Below, in pieces: positions 8,241 through 18,048 of a DNA stretch of 64,000 nucleotides. Position 1 is the first letter of the stretch, and each line of letters opens with the position of its first letter. Source of the DNA: Mycolicibacter longobardus (lineage in GTDB: Bacteria; Actinomycetota; Actinomycetes; Mycobacteriales; Mycobacteriaceae); assembly GCF_002102265.1 (NCBI RefSeq), contig NZ_LQPG01000030.1, positions 62,001-126,000 on the forward strand, read 5' to 3'. The translations under genes and the position numbers were made by a program. Below the pieces are notes generated by a model. That model saw only the letters and a list, made by a program, of their open reading frames with translations. It was not told the DNA's origin and ran no database searches.

Positions 8241-9689
8241 ATGCCGAACTCCTTCGAACCCAATGACCGCGGCCCCTCCAACCCGCGGTTGTTCCTCAAC
8301 GGGCTGGTTCTGCTGGCGATCGTGGCAGCGTCGGCGGCACTGATGATCGCGCAATCCCAAGGCGCCCTGCAACATTCCGTTCGGGTCAGCGCCTTGCTCA
8401 CCAATGTCGGCGACGGCCTGCCGGTGAAATCCGACGTCAAGTTCCGGGGTGTCCTCGTGGGGTTCGTGTCAGCTGTCACCCCGGCGGCGGCCGGCCGCCC
8501 CAACATCGTGCGTCTCGACCTGCGCCCCGAACACGCTCCCGGCATTCCCGGCACCGTCACCGCCCGCGTGGTGCCGTCCAACGTCTTCGCGGTGTCGTCG
8601 GTACAGCTGGTCGACAACGGCGCACACTCGGCCCCGGTACGGTCCGGAGCCGTCATCAGCGAAGACCAGACCCTGCCGACCGTGCTCTTCCAGACAACTT
8701 TGAACAAGTTCCGCCAGGTGCTCGCGGCCATCGGTCGGGACGTCACCCCCGACAGCGTCGGATGGCTCACCGCGTTGGGCGACGCCACCAGCGGCCGCGG
8801 CGACCGGCTCCAGACCGCCGGCCGCGACCTGGACGAGATCGTCAACCAGCTCAACACAATTGTCACCGGCGACGAGATGGCCCCGTCAACGATGTCCGCA
8901 CTCACCGCAGCCACCGCCGCGCTGGGCGAGGCCGCACCGGAGCTTCTCGACGCACTCGACGGCGCGGTCCAACCCATGCGCACTCTCGTCGAAAAGCGTT
9001 CAGAACTGACCAATCTGCTGTCCGTCGGCCTCGGCACCGCCGGAGTGCTCGGCGATGCCTTCGATCACAACACCGAACGGATGATCGACATCTCCACGAA
9101 GCTGACGCCCGTGCTGGGTGTGCTGAGCGATCACGCCGAAGTGCTGCACGCGATCTCAACCCGGCTGACGACGCTGGTCGGCCGGGTCATGGAGGTCGCA
9201 TGGAACTACGACACCAATCAGCTGCAGGCCAAGGCCGTCATCTCCTTGAACCCGACCCGGTCCTATGTGCGCGCAGACTGCCCGCGCTACGGCGACATGG
9301 CCGGGCCCAGTTGCTTCACCGCTCCCGAGTTCCCGACGGCACCGGCGCTGACACCGTCGCTCGAATCTCGTGGGTTTCCACTGCCTCCGGATGCCAACGA
9401 GAACCGCCCCAACTTCGCCCCGCCGCGCGGCTCCGTGCTGCCGCCCGAGGCCGGTCCCCCCGCAGCGCCACCGGAGCCGGCCGCACCGGAGCCCGGCCCC
9501 CCGACACCGGCGCAGCCCCAGTCGGCCGTGATCGGCGGCAATGTCGGCCCCGTCGGCAGCCGCAGGGAGAAACAACAGCTGCAGATCATCATGGGCGATC
9601 AGGCCAGCAGCGCAGCCGAGGTCCTGTTGGCACCGGTGCTGCGCGGGACAACGGTGCGGTTGTCGACAGTTCGCGGCGGTGGCCGATGA
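8241..9689 (+). CDS. mceA: MceA-family substrate-binding protein
   Basis: 482 aa. One N-terminal membrane anchor (about residues 17-38), then the MCE domain (VRVSALLTNVGDGLPVKSDVKFRGVLVG), a long helical region, and a proline- and alanine-rich tail of about 90 residues. Mce subunits form a hexameric, tunnel-like assembly that carries lipids across the periplasm to the YrbE permease. Position after yrbEB and the C-terminal two-cysteine region (DCPRYGD, GPSCF) fit MceA. Its stop overlaps the mceB start (ATGA). Confidence 0.93.
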   Translation: MPNSFEPNDRGPSNPRLFLNGLVLLAIVAASAALMIAQSQGALQHSVRVSALLTNVGDGLPVKSDVKFRGVLVGFVSAVTPAAAGRPNIVRLDLRPEHAPGIPGTVTARVVPSNVFAVSSVQLVDNGAHSAPVRSGAVISEDQTLPTVLFQTTLNKFRQVLAAIGRDVTPDSVGWLTALGDATSGRGDRLQTAGRDLDEIVNQLNTIVTGDEMAPSTMSALTAATAALGEAAPELLDALDGAVQPMRTLVEKRSELTNLLSVGLGTAGVLGDAFDHNTERMIDISTKLTPVLGVLSDHAEVLHAISTRLTTLVGRVMEVAWNYDTNQLQAKAVISLNPTRSYVRADCPRYGDMAGPSCFTAPEFPTAPALTPSLESRGFPLPPDANENRPNFAPPRGSVLPPEAGPPAAPPEPAAPEPGPPTPAQPQSAVIGGNVGPVGSRREKQQLQIIMGDQASSAAEVLLAPVLRGTTVRLSTVRGGGR

Positions 9690-10726
9690 GATACCGCAAG
9701 GCCCTGCTCGGATTGAGCTTGTTCCTGGTGGTCTCCACCACCGCCACGTGGCTGGTCTTCGTCACCCTGCGCCGCGAAGTCAGCGGCCCGACGAACACCT
9801 ACCACGCCATGTTCACCGATGTGTCCGGTCTGCACAGCGGCGACGACGTGCGGACCGCCGGCGTTCGGGTGGGACGCGTCGACAGAGTCGAGTTGGACGG
9901 CACCCTCGCAAGGGTCACCTTCCGAGTGCCGAAAACCCATACACTCTACAACGACACCACCGCATCGGTGACGTATCAGAACATCATCGGCCAGCGATAC
10001 CTCGGGCTCTTCCCCGGGACATCCGAATTCCACACCGTGTTGCCCGACCGCGGCAGCATCCCGGTCGAGCGCACCAAACCGTCGTTCGACATCTCGCATC
10101 TGCTCAATGGATTCGAGCCGCTGTTCACCTTGTTGAGCCCGCGCCAAGTGGACAACCTCACCGGCGGCATAATCGCGGCATTGCAAGGTGATTCGGCGTC
10201 GGTGGTGACCTTGATCAGTCAGACGTCGGCGCTGGCCGAGTCGCTGGCGGGGCCCGACCAGGTTCTCGGCGAGGTCATCGCCAATCTCGACGAGGTCACC
10301 GCCGTCTTGGCCGGACAGGACCGCGACCTGCAATCCGTCATCGACCACTCCCGCACCGCGTTGTCGACACTGGCGGCCCGCCGCGACGAGTTGCTGGCAT
10401 CGACGGGCTCGATCACCCGGGCAACGGATCGGTTGTCGGTCCTGCTGGACGCCGTCTATCCCCAACTTGACGAATTCCTCACGCGTGAGCCCGGGTTCGT
10501 CGGGCATCTCACCGGCGAGGGACGGCAACGGTTCGCTCACTACGGCTCGAATCTGGTGCTGGTTCTCAAAGGCCTTGCCCGAGCCACCCAAAGCGGAAGC
10601 TACATCGACGGCTACATCTGCGATATCAACTCCACGGTGTTCGCGTTCTTGGGCCGGGTGATCCCCGGCACCGTCAAGCTCGCCTCACCGGGAAATGTCG
10701 TCCAACATTCACCGATCTGCAGTTAG
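9686..10726 (+). CDS. mceB: MceB-family protein
   Basis: 346 aa, starting in the 4-bp ATGA overlap with mceA. N-terminal transmembrane anchor (residues 6-27), then the MCE domain with MFTDVSGLHSGDDVRTAGVRVGRVD, then a helical needle region. The cysteines at YICDIN and SPICS at the end are typical of MceB. A component of the hexameric Mce tunnel with the A and C-F subunits. Confidence 0.93.
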   Translation: MRYRKALLGLSLFLVVSTTATWLVFVTLRREVSGPTNTYHAMFTDVSGLHSGDDVRTAGVRVGRVDRVELDGTLARVTFRVPKTHTLYNDTTASVTYQNIIGQRYLGLFPGTSEFHTVLPDRGSIPVERTKPSFDISHLLNGFEPLFTLLSPRQVDNLTGGIIAALQGDSASVVTLISQTSALAESLAGPDQVLGEVIANLDEVTAVLAGQDRDLQSVIDHSRTALSTLAARRDELLASTGSITRATDRLSVLLDAVYPQLDEFLTREPGFVGHLTGEGRQRFAHYGSNLVLVLKGLARATQSGSYIDGYICDINSTVFAFLGRVIPGTVKLASPGNVVQHSPICS

Positions 10727-10733
10727 GAAGGCG

Positions 10734-11816
10734 ATGTCACTGCGGCCCAAGCGCCCGATCGAGGGATACAACACGATCTGGGTGGGAACCGTCTCGGTAG
10801 CGGTGCTGGCCGTCGTCATCCTTGCGATCGTCGGTATCGGCAAACTGTCCCTCGGGCGCGTCGGGTATCGGGCCGAGTTCGCCCAAGCCGCCCAACTCAG
10901 TCCCGGCGACCAGGTCACGGTAGCGGGAATCGAAGTCGGCACCGTGCGAGACGTCGCTCTCACCGGTGACCACGTAACGGTGAGATTCACCGTCGGTAAC
11001 GGGGTGCGGGTCGGCGACGCGTCACGCGCAGCGATCAAGCTGACCACCCTGTTGGGGCGGCGCTACCTGGAGTTGTCCCCGGCCGGGGACGGTGAACTTC
11101 GTTCCCGCACCATCACTCTGGCCAACACGTCGGTCCCCTATAACCTCCAGGCGACGCTGGCCGACGCCACCACCACCTTCGAGCAGGTAGACGCCGACCG
11201 CATCGCCGAATCGATGGCCGAGTTGAGCAACGGCCTCGCCGGCGTGCCCGAGGCCCTGCCGGAGGCCTTGGCGAACGTCAAATCCCTGGCGGCGGTAGTC
11301 GCAACGCGACGCGATCAGATCGGGTCACTGCTGAAGAACGTGGACACCATCACCGGTGTCATCCGGGATCAGAAGGCCGACCTCGGCGCGCTGGTCATCC
11401 AGGGCCGAGACCTGCTCCAGACCGTCAACGCCCGGCAAGCATCGGTACACAGACTGCTGGTCGGCACCACGGCTCTGGTCGACACCTTGAAGACGATCTT
11501 CAACGACGAGCCCGCGATCAACGAACTGCTGGCCAACATGCAGCAGTTCGCGGAGATGGCCGCCACGCACGACGCACTGATCCGCAACACGCTGCAGGTG
11601 ATGCCGGTGGCGTTCCGCAATCTGGCCAACGCCAGCGGCAGCAGCACCGCCCTCGATATCAATCTGCCGGCCGGGGTGCTCATCGATTCGTGGATGTGTG
11701 CGCTCAGTGGACGCGGAAAGCAGTTCGGGCTGGCGCAGTACTTCACCAATTGCAAACCCGCGGGGGACCCCTTCCCGGGGTGGCCACCACCGGATCCCGC
11801 GAGGCTACCCGGATGA
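10734..11816 (+). CDS. mceC: MceC-family protein
   Basis: 360 aa from the ATG at 10734, preceded by AGGAAGG; the upstream in-frame ATG at 10695 would overlap mceB by 32 bp and is less likely. N-terminal anchor, then the MCE domain (FAQAAQLSPGDQVTVAGIEVG) and a helical region, ending in a proline-rich tail. Its stop overlaps the mceD start (ATGA). Third subunit of the importer tunnel. Confidence 0.93.
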   Translation: MSLRPKRPIEGYNTIWVGTVSVAVLAVVILAIVGIGKLSLGRVGYRAEFAQAAQLSPGDQVTVAGIEVGTVRDVALTGDHVTVRFTVGNGVRVGDASRAAIKLTTLLGRRYLELSPAGDGELRSRTITLANTSVPYNLQATLADATTTFEQVDADRIAESMAELSNGLAGVPEALPEALANVKSLAAVVATRRDQIGSLLKNVDTITGVIRDQKADLGALVIQGRDLLQTVNARQASVHRLLVGTTALVDTLKTIFNDEPAINELLANMQQFAEMAATHDALIRNTLQVMPVAFRNLANASGSSTALDINLPAGVLIDSWMCALSGRGKQFGLAQYFTNCKPAGDPFPGWPPPDPARLPG

Positions 11817-12949
11817 GCCGCCCAGTCGCTCGCACCAGGTCGATCGCCGTCGGGCTGGCCATCGTCGCGTTCGCCGGTGGCCTGCTCTGGTACTTGGTAT
11901 CCGGCGAACGGCACCGGACTCTGACCGTCACGGCCCAGTTCGAAGAAGCCGTCGGGCTCTACGAGGGCAACGCGGTATCGGTGCTGGGGATGCCGGTCGG
12001 GAAGGTCACCGAGATCACGCCCAAGGACAGCTACGTCCAGGTGAAGCTCGTCATCGACAAGAACATCGACATCCCCGCCGATGTTCAGGCGGTCACCGTC
12101 GCCACATCCATCCTGACCGATCGGCACGTCGAACTGACCCCCCCGTACGGCGGCGGCCCCAAGCTGCGCGACGGCGATGTCATAGGTCTGCCCCGCACCA
12201 GGACCCCGGTCGAGTTCGATCGGACACTGGCCATGGCCGACAAGCTGTCTCGCGCCCTGGGCGGAGACGGCGAGGGCCGCGGCCCACTCGCCAACCTGAT
12301 AGGAATCGGCGCCAGGATCTCATCCGGCAGCGGACCCGACATCAAGTCCGCGCTCGACCAACTCTCCCAGGCTTTACGCCTCAGCTCCGACAACGGCGCC
12401 GCCACCGGAAAGACCATTGCGTCGATCGCTGCCGGTCTCGCCGACCTGACCCAGGCGGCCGCGGACAACGACACCGCGATAAGGGAATTCGGGTCGAACA
12501 TCCGCGCGCTGAGCGATCTCATTGCCGCCGAGAACCTCGGCGCCGGCACTACCGGAGCCAAGGCCAACCAGATCCTCGACCAGGCGACCGCGTTGCTGGA
12601 GAAGAATCGCGACACGCTCAAGCGCACCGTCGGCGATTTCGGTGGCCTCACGACAACTCTCACTGAGAACCGCCGCCAGGTCGAAGAGATCCTCGACGTT
12701 CTGCCGCTGGTGGGCACCAACATCTACAACGCCGTCGATCCCAGCGGTCACACGCTGCGAATCCATCCCACGCTCGACAAACTCATGCTCAACGGCCAGA
12801 TGGCCAAGGAGATCTGCAATCTCGCCGGGATCAAAGACCTGGGCTGCGCTACCGGGACCGTCGCCGACAACGCACCCGAGTTCGGCACCACCTTCTTCGT
12901 GGAGGGCATGACGGGGCTACTGGAACGCATGGCGGGAGCGGCAAAATGA
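11813..12949 (+). CDS. mceD: MceD-family protein
   Basis: 378 aa in a 4-bp overlap with mceC. Anchor at about residues 10-30, MCE domain (FEEAVGLYEGNAVSVLGMPVGKV), then a long helical region and a terminal pair of cysteines (EICNLAGIKDLGC). It lacks the long proline-rich tail seen in some MceD proteins. Translationally coupled to mceE (ATGA at 12946). Confidence 0.92.
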   Translation: MSRPVARTRSIAVGLAIVAFAGGLLWYLVSGERHRTLTVTAQFEEAVGLYEGNAVSVLGMPVGKVTEITPKDSYVQVKLVIDKNIDIPADVQAVTVATSILTDRHVELTPPYGGGPKLRDGDVIGLPRTRTPVEFDRTLAMADKLSRALGGDGEGRGPLANLIGIGARISSGSGPDIKSALDQLSQALRLSSDNGAATGKTIASIAAGLADLTQAAADNDTAIREFGSNIRALSDLIAAENLGAGTTGAKANQILDQATALLEKNRDTLKRTVGDFGGLTTTLTENRRQVEEILDVLPLVGTNIYNAVDPSGHTLRIHPTLDKLMLNGQMAKEICNLAGIKDLGCATGTVADNAPEFGTTFFVEGMTGLLERMAGAAK

Positions 12950-14079
12950 TGCGACCTCGAGGAATCCCCGCGGTTCGACGCGCCCTCCGATCGGCGGTCA
13001 CAGCCGGAGTGGCCCTGACCCTGGCCGGCTGCTCGGCCGGTCTGGCAGGCGTTCCACTGCCCGCGCCGGGGCGCATCGACGGGGACCTCACTCTGACGGC
13101 CGTGTTCACCAATGCGCTGAACCTTCCGCTGAAGGCCAAGGTCAAGCTCAACGGCGCCGACATCGGCGAAGTCGAATCCATTCGTACCCAGGATTTCTCA
13201 GCACACGTGACGATGAAGGTCAGCGTCACCGCGCCGCTGTACACCGACACCATCGCCGAGTTGCGCTCGGCGACCCCGCTCGGCGACATCTTCATCGCCG
13301 TGCGGCGCGGACCTGATGCGGCCGCCGACGCCGCGCGGCTCCGCGATGGCGACACCATCGGATTGGACCACACGACTTCCGCCGCGACCATCGAAGACGT
13401 GCTCAGCTCGGCCGCGCTCTTGGTGAACGGCGGTGCGATCCGCCACCTGGTCTCAACGGTCAACGGGGCCGGCACTGCAATCGGCGGGCGAGGCGAGAAA
13501 GTCGCCGCCCTGCTGCACAACTCCAACACGCTGCTGTCGCGGCTGAACGACCGCTCGACGCAGATCGACAACGCGCTGCGCAGCACCTCCGACCTCGCCG
13601 CCACCCTGTCGGCCCGTCGCGACACCCTCAACGCGGTTCTCGCGGCGGCCGCGCCGGCAACGCAGACCCTGGCCGACAATGCCACCAACGTCGCCGACAT
13701 GGTCTCCGCCGCGGGCCGGATCACCGGCCAGATCAACCGCTTTCCGTCGATGCAGGGCACCGACACACGCAGCACCATCAGCGATCTCAACCGGCTGTCG
13801 GACGTCTTCAACCAGATCGCAACGGATCCCGGCCTCAATCTGAACATCTGGAATCGGATGATCACCGGGATCACCCATATCACCAGCGGACCCGACATTC
13901 ACGCCGTCGGAATCGTCACACAGCTGGCGATCGGCGCGCTGCCCGACAAGAACTATCCCGGCGATCCCGGCATACACGGTCCGGACGGCACCGACTGGCA
14001 TGCCATGATCGGCAGCCTCCGATACGAGTGGAACCTGTTGTTGAGCCGCATATACGGGCCCGAGCATCAGCCCCGATGA
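12946..14079 (+). CDS. mceE: MceE-family lipoprotein (LprK-like)
   Basis: 377 aa. The signal peptide ends in a lipobox LAGC with the lipidated cysteine at residue 29, as expected for the fifth Mce subunit (LprK type). The MCE domain follows (AVFTNALNLPLKAKVKLNGADIG). Cleavage and lipidation would anchor it on the outer face of the membrane, unlike its siblings with transmembrane anchors. It overlaps mceD and mceF by 4 bp each. Confidence 0.94.
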   Translation: MMRPRGIPAVRRALRSAVTAGVALTLAGCSAGLAGVPLPAPGRIDGDLTLTAVFTNALNLPLKAKVKLNGADIGEVESIRTQDFSAHVTMKVSVTAPLYTDTIAELRSATPLGDIFIAVRRGPDAAADAARLRDGDTIGLDHTTSAATIEDVLSSAALLVNGGAIRHLVSTVNGAGTAIGGRGEKVAALLHNSNTLLSRLNDRSTQIDNALRSTSDLAATLSARRDTLNAVLAAAAPATQTLADNATNVADMVSAAGRITGQINRFPSMQGTDTRSTISDLNRLSDVFNQIATDPGLNLNIWNRMITGITHITSGPDIHAVGIVTQLAIGALPDKNYPGDPGIHGPDGTDWHAMIGSLRYEWNLLLSRIYGPEHQPR

Positions 14080-15362
14080 TGAACAGCACCCTGCCCCTAC
14101 TGAACACGCCGGCGCGACTGCTGGTGGATTCGGCCAAGGCGTGCGCGCGCAATCGCGTCGCAGTCTCGGTGGCGGGCATAGTCGTCACCCTGATCGCCGT
14201 CCTGATCTATATCGTCGGCGGAACACTGGGCATCAGCCCGTTCCGCTCCACCATCGCCGTACAGGTACACCTGCGCGAGTCCGGGGGCCTGCTGCCCAAT
14301 CAGGACGTCACGCTGCGCGGCGTCCGGGTCGGCAGAGTCGACGCGGTACAGCTCGGTGACACCGGTGTAGTCGCCTCGATCAAGATCGACAGCCGGAAAC
14401 GGGTGCCGCAGAACAGCCGCGTCCGGGTTTCGGCGCTGTCAGCGGCCGGCGAACAGTACCTGGATTTCCAGCCCGATCAACCCGGCGGACCCGCCCTCAC
14501 CAACGGCGCCGTCATCCACGAGGACCAGACCGCGGTGCCGGTGTCGCTGGCGCAACTGCTGGCCAACGCCAACGGACTGCTGGCTCAAGTGGATCCGCAG
14601 AAGCTGTCCGCGATCACCAACGAGCTTCGGGTATCGAATCAGGGGCCGGCCAAGCTCGCGGCCCTGCTCGACGGCGGAGCCTTCCTCATCTCGACCCTCG
14701 ACTCGGTGCTTCCTGAAACGGTGAGCGTCCTGCGCACCAGCCGGACCGTCCTTACCACCCTCGTCGACACCAATCCCGGAATGATTCGCACGTCACAGAA
14801 CCTCAACGGCATCATGCGCGGCGCCCGGGCCATGGATGGTGGATTTCGCCTGCTGGCCGATCGCGGCGATCGTCCATTCACCCTGCTGGACAAAATCATC
14901 GAAGACAACTCCGACACGATGGTCCAGCTGCTGGGCAATCTCGTCACGACCGCACAACTGTCGTCGGCGCGGCTTCCCGCCCTGAACGAGATCGTCAACT
15001 CCGATCGCGGCGGCTCGGCGGTGGAGGCGTTGAGCAGCGTAGTGCGCGACGGGGCCGTCTGGGTGATCGCGGATCTGTATCCCCGGTACAGCTGCGACTA
15101 TGGGCTGCCGCCACTGCCGCCGGCCATACCGAACTATCCCGAGCCCTACCTCTACACCTACTGCCACAACCCCGACCCCGCCGTACTGATCCGCGGTGCC
15201 CGCAACGCACCGCGGCCGCCCGGGGACGACACGGCAGGCCCACCGCCGGGCTATGACCCGGTAGCCCAGACCGACCCGGTCCCACCCGACCCCCGCACCC
15301 TGCTCACCCCGTTCGGCGGGGTGCCGATGGACGTGCAGCTGCCGCCGGATCCACCGAGCTGA
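14076..15362 (+). CDS. mceF: MceF-family protein
   Basis: 428 aa from ATG 14076 (a second ATG follows at once), overlapping the mceE stop. N-terminal anchor at about residues 29-50, MCE domain (VHLRESGGLLPNQDVTLRGVRVG), helical region, and a proline-rich tail with several cysteines (YSCDYG, YTYCHNPD). Last of the six tunnel subunits; the full A-F set is present and intact, so the importer should work if the shared ATPase is encoded elsewhere. Confidence 0.93.
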   Translation: MMNSTLPLLNTPARLLVDSAKACARNRVAVSVAGIVVTLIAVLIYIVGGTLGISPFRSTIAVQVHLRESGGLLPNQDVTLRGVRVGRVDAVQLGDTGVVASIKIDSRKRVPQNSRVRVSALSAAGEQYLDFQPDQPGGPALTNGAVIHEDQTAVPVSLAQLLANANGLLAQVDPQKLSAITNELRVSNQGPAKLAALLDGGAFLISTLDSVLPETVSVLRTSRTVLTTLVDTNPGMIRTSQNLNGIMRGARAMDGGFRLLADRGDRPFTLLDKIIEDNSDTMVQLLGNLVTTAQLSSARLPALNEIVNSDRGGSAVEALSSVVRDGAVWVIADLYPRYSCDYGLPPLPPAIPNYPEPYLYTYCHNPDPAVLIRGARNAPRPPGDDTAGPPPGYDPVAQTDPVPPDPRTLLTPFGGVPMDVQLPPDPPS

Positions 15363-15375
15363 CGAAAGAGGCCCC

Positions 15376-15912
15376 ATGGCAACTCAACTCATCGACGATG
15401 AACCCGCGGCCGATAACGGCGCACCGCCGGAGACCGGGCCCCGGCGACGCCGTACCGCGCTCGCGGCCGGCATATCCGTTGCGGTACTGCTGGGGTTGGT
15501 TTTCCTGGGCTGGCAATACAAGCAGCACGTGGACGTCGCCAAGGCCGGTAGGGCAGCTCTGGACTCAGCACAGAGCTACGCCGCCACGCTGACGAGCATC
15601 GACGCCAACAGCGTCGATGACAACTTCGCGAAGGTCGTCGACGGCGCCACCGGAGAGTTCAAGGACATGTACAGCCAGTCCGCGACCCAGCTGCGTCAGG
15701 TTCTGATCGACAACAAGGCGATGAGCCGAGGAATCGTCGTGGACTCTGCGGTCAAGTCGGCGGCCAAGAACAAGGTCGAGGTCCTGCTCTTCGTCGACCA
15801 GTCGATCACCAACGCGGTCAACCCGGCGGCCCGACTCGATCGCAGCCGTGTCGCCATGAACATGGAACTGGTCGACGGCCGGTGGCTGGCCAGTCGTGTC
15901 GAGCTGAAATAG
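15376..15912 (+). CDS. Mce-associated membrane protein (Mam)
   Basis: 178 aa. A disordered N-terminus is followed by one membrane span (about residues 28-48) and an extracytoplasmic domain with FKDMYSQSATQLRQVL and VDQSITN, features of Mce-associated (Mam/Mas) proteins encoded after mceF in mycobacteria. Such proteins stabilise Mce complexes. It starts 13 bp after mceF, and its TAG overlaps the GTG of the next gene. Confidence 0.88.
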   Translation: MATQLIDDEPAADNGAPPETGPRRRRTALAAGISVAVLLGLVFLGWQYKQHVDVAKAGRAALDSAQSYAATLTSIDANSVDDNFAKVVDGATGEFKDMYSQSATQLRQVLIDNKAMSRGIVVDSAVKSAAKNKVEVLLFVDQSITNAVNPAARLDRSRVAMNMELVDGRWLASRVELK

Positions 15913-16607
15913 TGTTCTCCCCAAGGCGAACCGCGACCGTTCTGGTGCTGCTCCTGCTGAGCAGCACCGTCGTGACGGGCGTTGCCCGGGCCGAACCCGC
16001 CCCAGCGGCGATCTCCGGCACCAGCCCCGACGGGCTGGGAACCTGGAGCGTGCAGTACCAGCGCCTCCACCCCGGCCAGGCGCAGGCGGCAGAGGTCATC
16101 AACGACCAGATCGACGCCGCGGCGATGCGCGAAGTCACTCAGGCAACCTGGGATGGATCGACACGGCGACCATGGACGTTCGACGCGACCGGAACCATCA
16201 ATGTCCGGGCCGCCACGGTGTCCGAGGTGTTCCGCGGGACCTACAACACCGCCGAGCCGCACATGCCCATGCACACGGTCGGCAGCATCGTCTGCGACGC
16301 TGCCAGCGGGGTGATCATCACCTGGGACAACCTCTTCCACGACAAGACCGCGGGCCTACAGCGCCTCGGCGATCAGCTTGAGGCGACCCTGGCCGCGCAG
16401 GCGTCGCCCACGCAGGTGCGCGACTGGAAGCGCGCAGGCAAGTTCGCGCCGGTCGATATCAACTTCAAGAGCTGGATCCCCACGCGCGAGGGTGTTCAGT
16501 TGCACTTTCCCGAACTCCAGTTCGGGCCCGGGCATACCGTCGTAGCCGTCCCATGGGCCGCGGTGCGCGAGCAGATCGTTCCCGAATTCCTTTCGATCAC
16601 AGAATGA
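15912..16607 (+). CDS. secreted DUF3298/RsiV-like (MPT64-type) protein
   Basis: 231 aa from the GTG at 15912, which overlaps the stop of the Mam gene. A clear signal peptide (two arginines, then VLVLLLLSSTVV) with predicted cleavage after ARA. The mature part has a region ending FRGTYNTAEPHMPMHTVGSI and a C-terminal part with FPELQFGPGHTVVAVPWA, resembling the DUF3298/RsiV fold of MPT64-type secreted proteins. Function unknown; last gene of the mce operon. Confidence 0.75.
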   Translation: MFSPRRTATVLVLLLLSSTVVTGVARAEPAPAAISGTSPDGLGTWSVQYQRLHPGQAQAAEVINDQIDAAAMREVTQATWDGSTRRPWTFDATGTINVRAATVSEVFRGTYNTAEPHMPMHTVGSIVCDAASGVIITWDNLFHDKTAGLQRLGDQLEATLAAQASPTQVRDWKRAGKFAPVDINFKSWIPTREGVQLHFPELQFGPGHTVVAVPWAAVREQIVPEFLSITE

Positions 16608-16674
16608 TCCTCGATTGTCCAGATCCACGTGCTGTCTCAACCGCCCAGTTCGGCGGTCATTTCTGGTAGCGTCT

Positions 16675-16691
16675 AACCAAATGTTCGGTCC
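16675..16691 (+). promoter_or_regulatory. putative Mce3R-like operator (copy 5)
   Basis: AACCAAATGTTCGGTCC lies 49 bp before the tandem-TetR gene at 16741. A copy here would allow autoregulation. Confidence 0.55.
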
Positions 16692-16740
16692 GTGAATGTG
16701 GCATGTCATTCCGACTGATCGCGAAAGCAGTGGAGGTGCG

Positions 16741-18045
16741 GTGGGGCGTCCAAAGCCGGCCGGAACGGTAGCTTTCGCAAACGGCGACGGCGGCTACGAA
16801 GATCGGACACGCCGCACCGAGATTCTCCAGACGGCGGCCACATTGATCGCCTCATCGGGCTTGCGGACCTCACTGCAGGAGATCGCCGACGCCGTCGGAA
16901 TCCTGCCCGGGAGCCTGTACCACCATTTCGATTCGAAAGAAGCCATCCTCGTCGAACTTCTCCGGCGCTACCACGCCGAGCTGAAACGCATCGGAGACCA
17001 AGCGCACGGCCGGTTGGACAGCTTGGGTTCCCAACCGATCTCCGACGCGATCGAGGAACTGGGGTCGGCGATCGCGCGGTGCGCCGTGGCGCACCGCGCC
17101 GCCTTGCAGATGTCGTTCTACGAGGCGCCCAGCGCGAACCCCGAACTGGTCACGCTGCTGCAGAATCCGCCGACCGAGGCGCAGCACGCCATGCTCGAAA
17201 CGCTGCGGGCCGGTCGGTGGAGCGGCTACATCCGGCCCGATATCGACCTGCAGACACTGGCCGACCGGACGTGCCAGTCGATGATGCACGTCGGACTGGA
17301 CGTCATCCGGCATAAGTGGTCGGCAGAGCGGACGGCGACGACACTGTGCCGCATCATCTTGCGAGGGTTGGCGGTTCGTCCGTACCGCGACGAGGAGTTG
17401 GACAGCTCTGCCGCCTTCGCGGCCGCCGAGGCCGCAATCAGTACCTGGGGTGACGAACGCGCCGTGGAGACCGACGACAAGGCGGCCCACATCCGCGCCG
17501 TGGCCCGCACCGAGTTCGGAAGCAGAGGCTACGAGGTCACCACCATCCGCGACATCGCCTCCGCCGCGGGCATGGGGACCGGCACGGTCTACCGGTTGAT
17601 CGGTTCGAAAGACGAACTCCTGGCCTCGATCATGGCCTCGTTCGGCACCAAAGCCAGCGGCGGATTCGCCTCGGTACTGCGTGCGAACGCGACACCGGTG
17701 GAGAAACTCGATGCCCTGAGTTGGATCAACATCAACGCCTTGGATCAGTTCCCGGCCGAATGGAAGATCCAGCTCGCCTGGATGCGTCAGTCCCCGCCCG
17801 ATACGCCCAACCCCGGCCTGGCGTTCACCACGCGACTGCGTCAACTCAAGGCGCTGCTGGCCGGAGGGGTCAGGTCGGGTCACATCCAGACCGATGCTCC
17901 GTCCATGGGCATGCTGTCGCGATGCGTGATGGGCCTGCTGTGGATGCCGGAGAACATCGTGCGCGCCCAGGGAACCCGTGCCGCACTGCTCCTGGCCCGC
18001 GACACCCTGGTCCGTGGGGCGGTCGTGCGCAATCCGACGGGTTAG
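16741..18045 (+). CDS. tandem (double) TetR regulator, Mce3R-like
   Basis: 434 aa from the GTG at 16741, preceded by GGAGGTGCG. Two complete TetR units lie in one chain. The first HTH (about residues 22-68) has TLIASSGLRTSLQEIADAVG and SLYHHFDSKEAILVEL. The second begins near residue 245 with VARTEFGSRGYEVTTIRDIA and TVYRLIGSKDELL. This architecture is known from Mce3R (Rv1963c), repressor of mce3 and lipid genes in M. tuberculosis. Its position directly after an mce operon supports the same role. A paralogue lies at 56362-57648. A single chain with two different DNA-binding heads would suit an asymmetric operator like the repeat seen here. Confidence 0.9.
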   Translation: MGRPKPAGTVAFANGDGGYEDRTRRTEILQTAATLIASSGLRTSLQEIADAVGILPGSLYHHFDSKEAILVELLRRYHAELKRIGDQAHGRLDSLGSQPISDAIEELGSAIARCAVAHRAALQMSFYEAPSANPELVTLLQNPPTEAQHAMLETLRAGRWSGYIRPDIDLQTLADRTCQSMMHVGLDVIRHKWSAERTATTLCRIILRGLAVRPYRDEELDSSAAFAAAEAAISTWGDERAVETDDKAAHIRAVARTEFGSRGYEVTTIRDIASAAGMGTGTVYRLIGSKDELLASIMASFGTKASGGFASVLRANATPVEKLDALSWININALDQFPAEWKIQLAWMRQSPPDTPNPGLAFTTRLRQLKALLAGGVRSGHIQTDAPSMGMLSRCVMGLLWMPENIVRAQGTRAALLLARDTLVRGAVVRNPTG

Positions 18046-18048
18046 CGC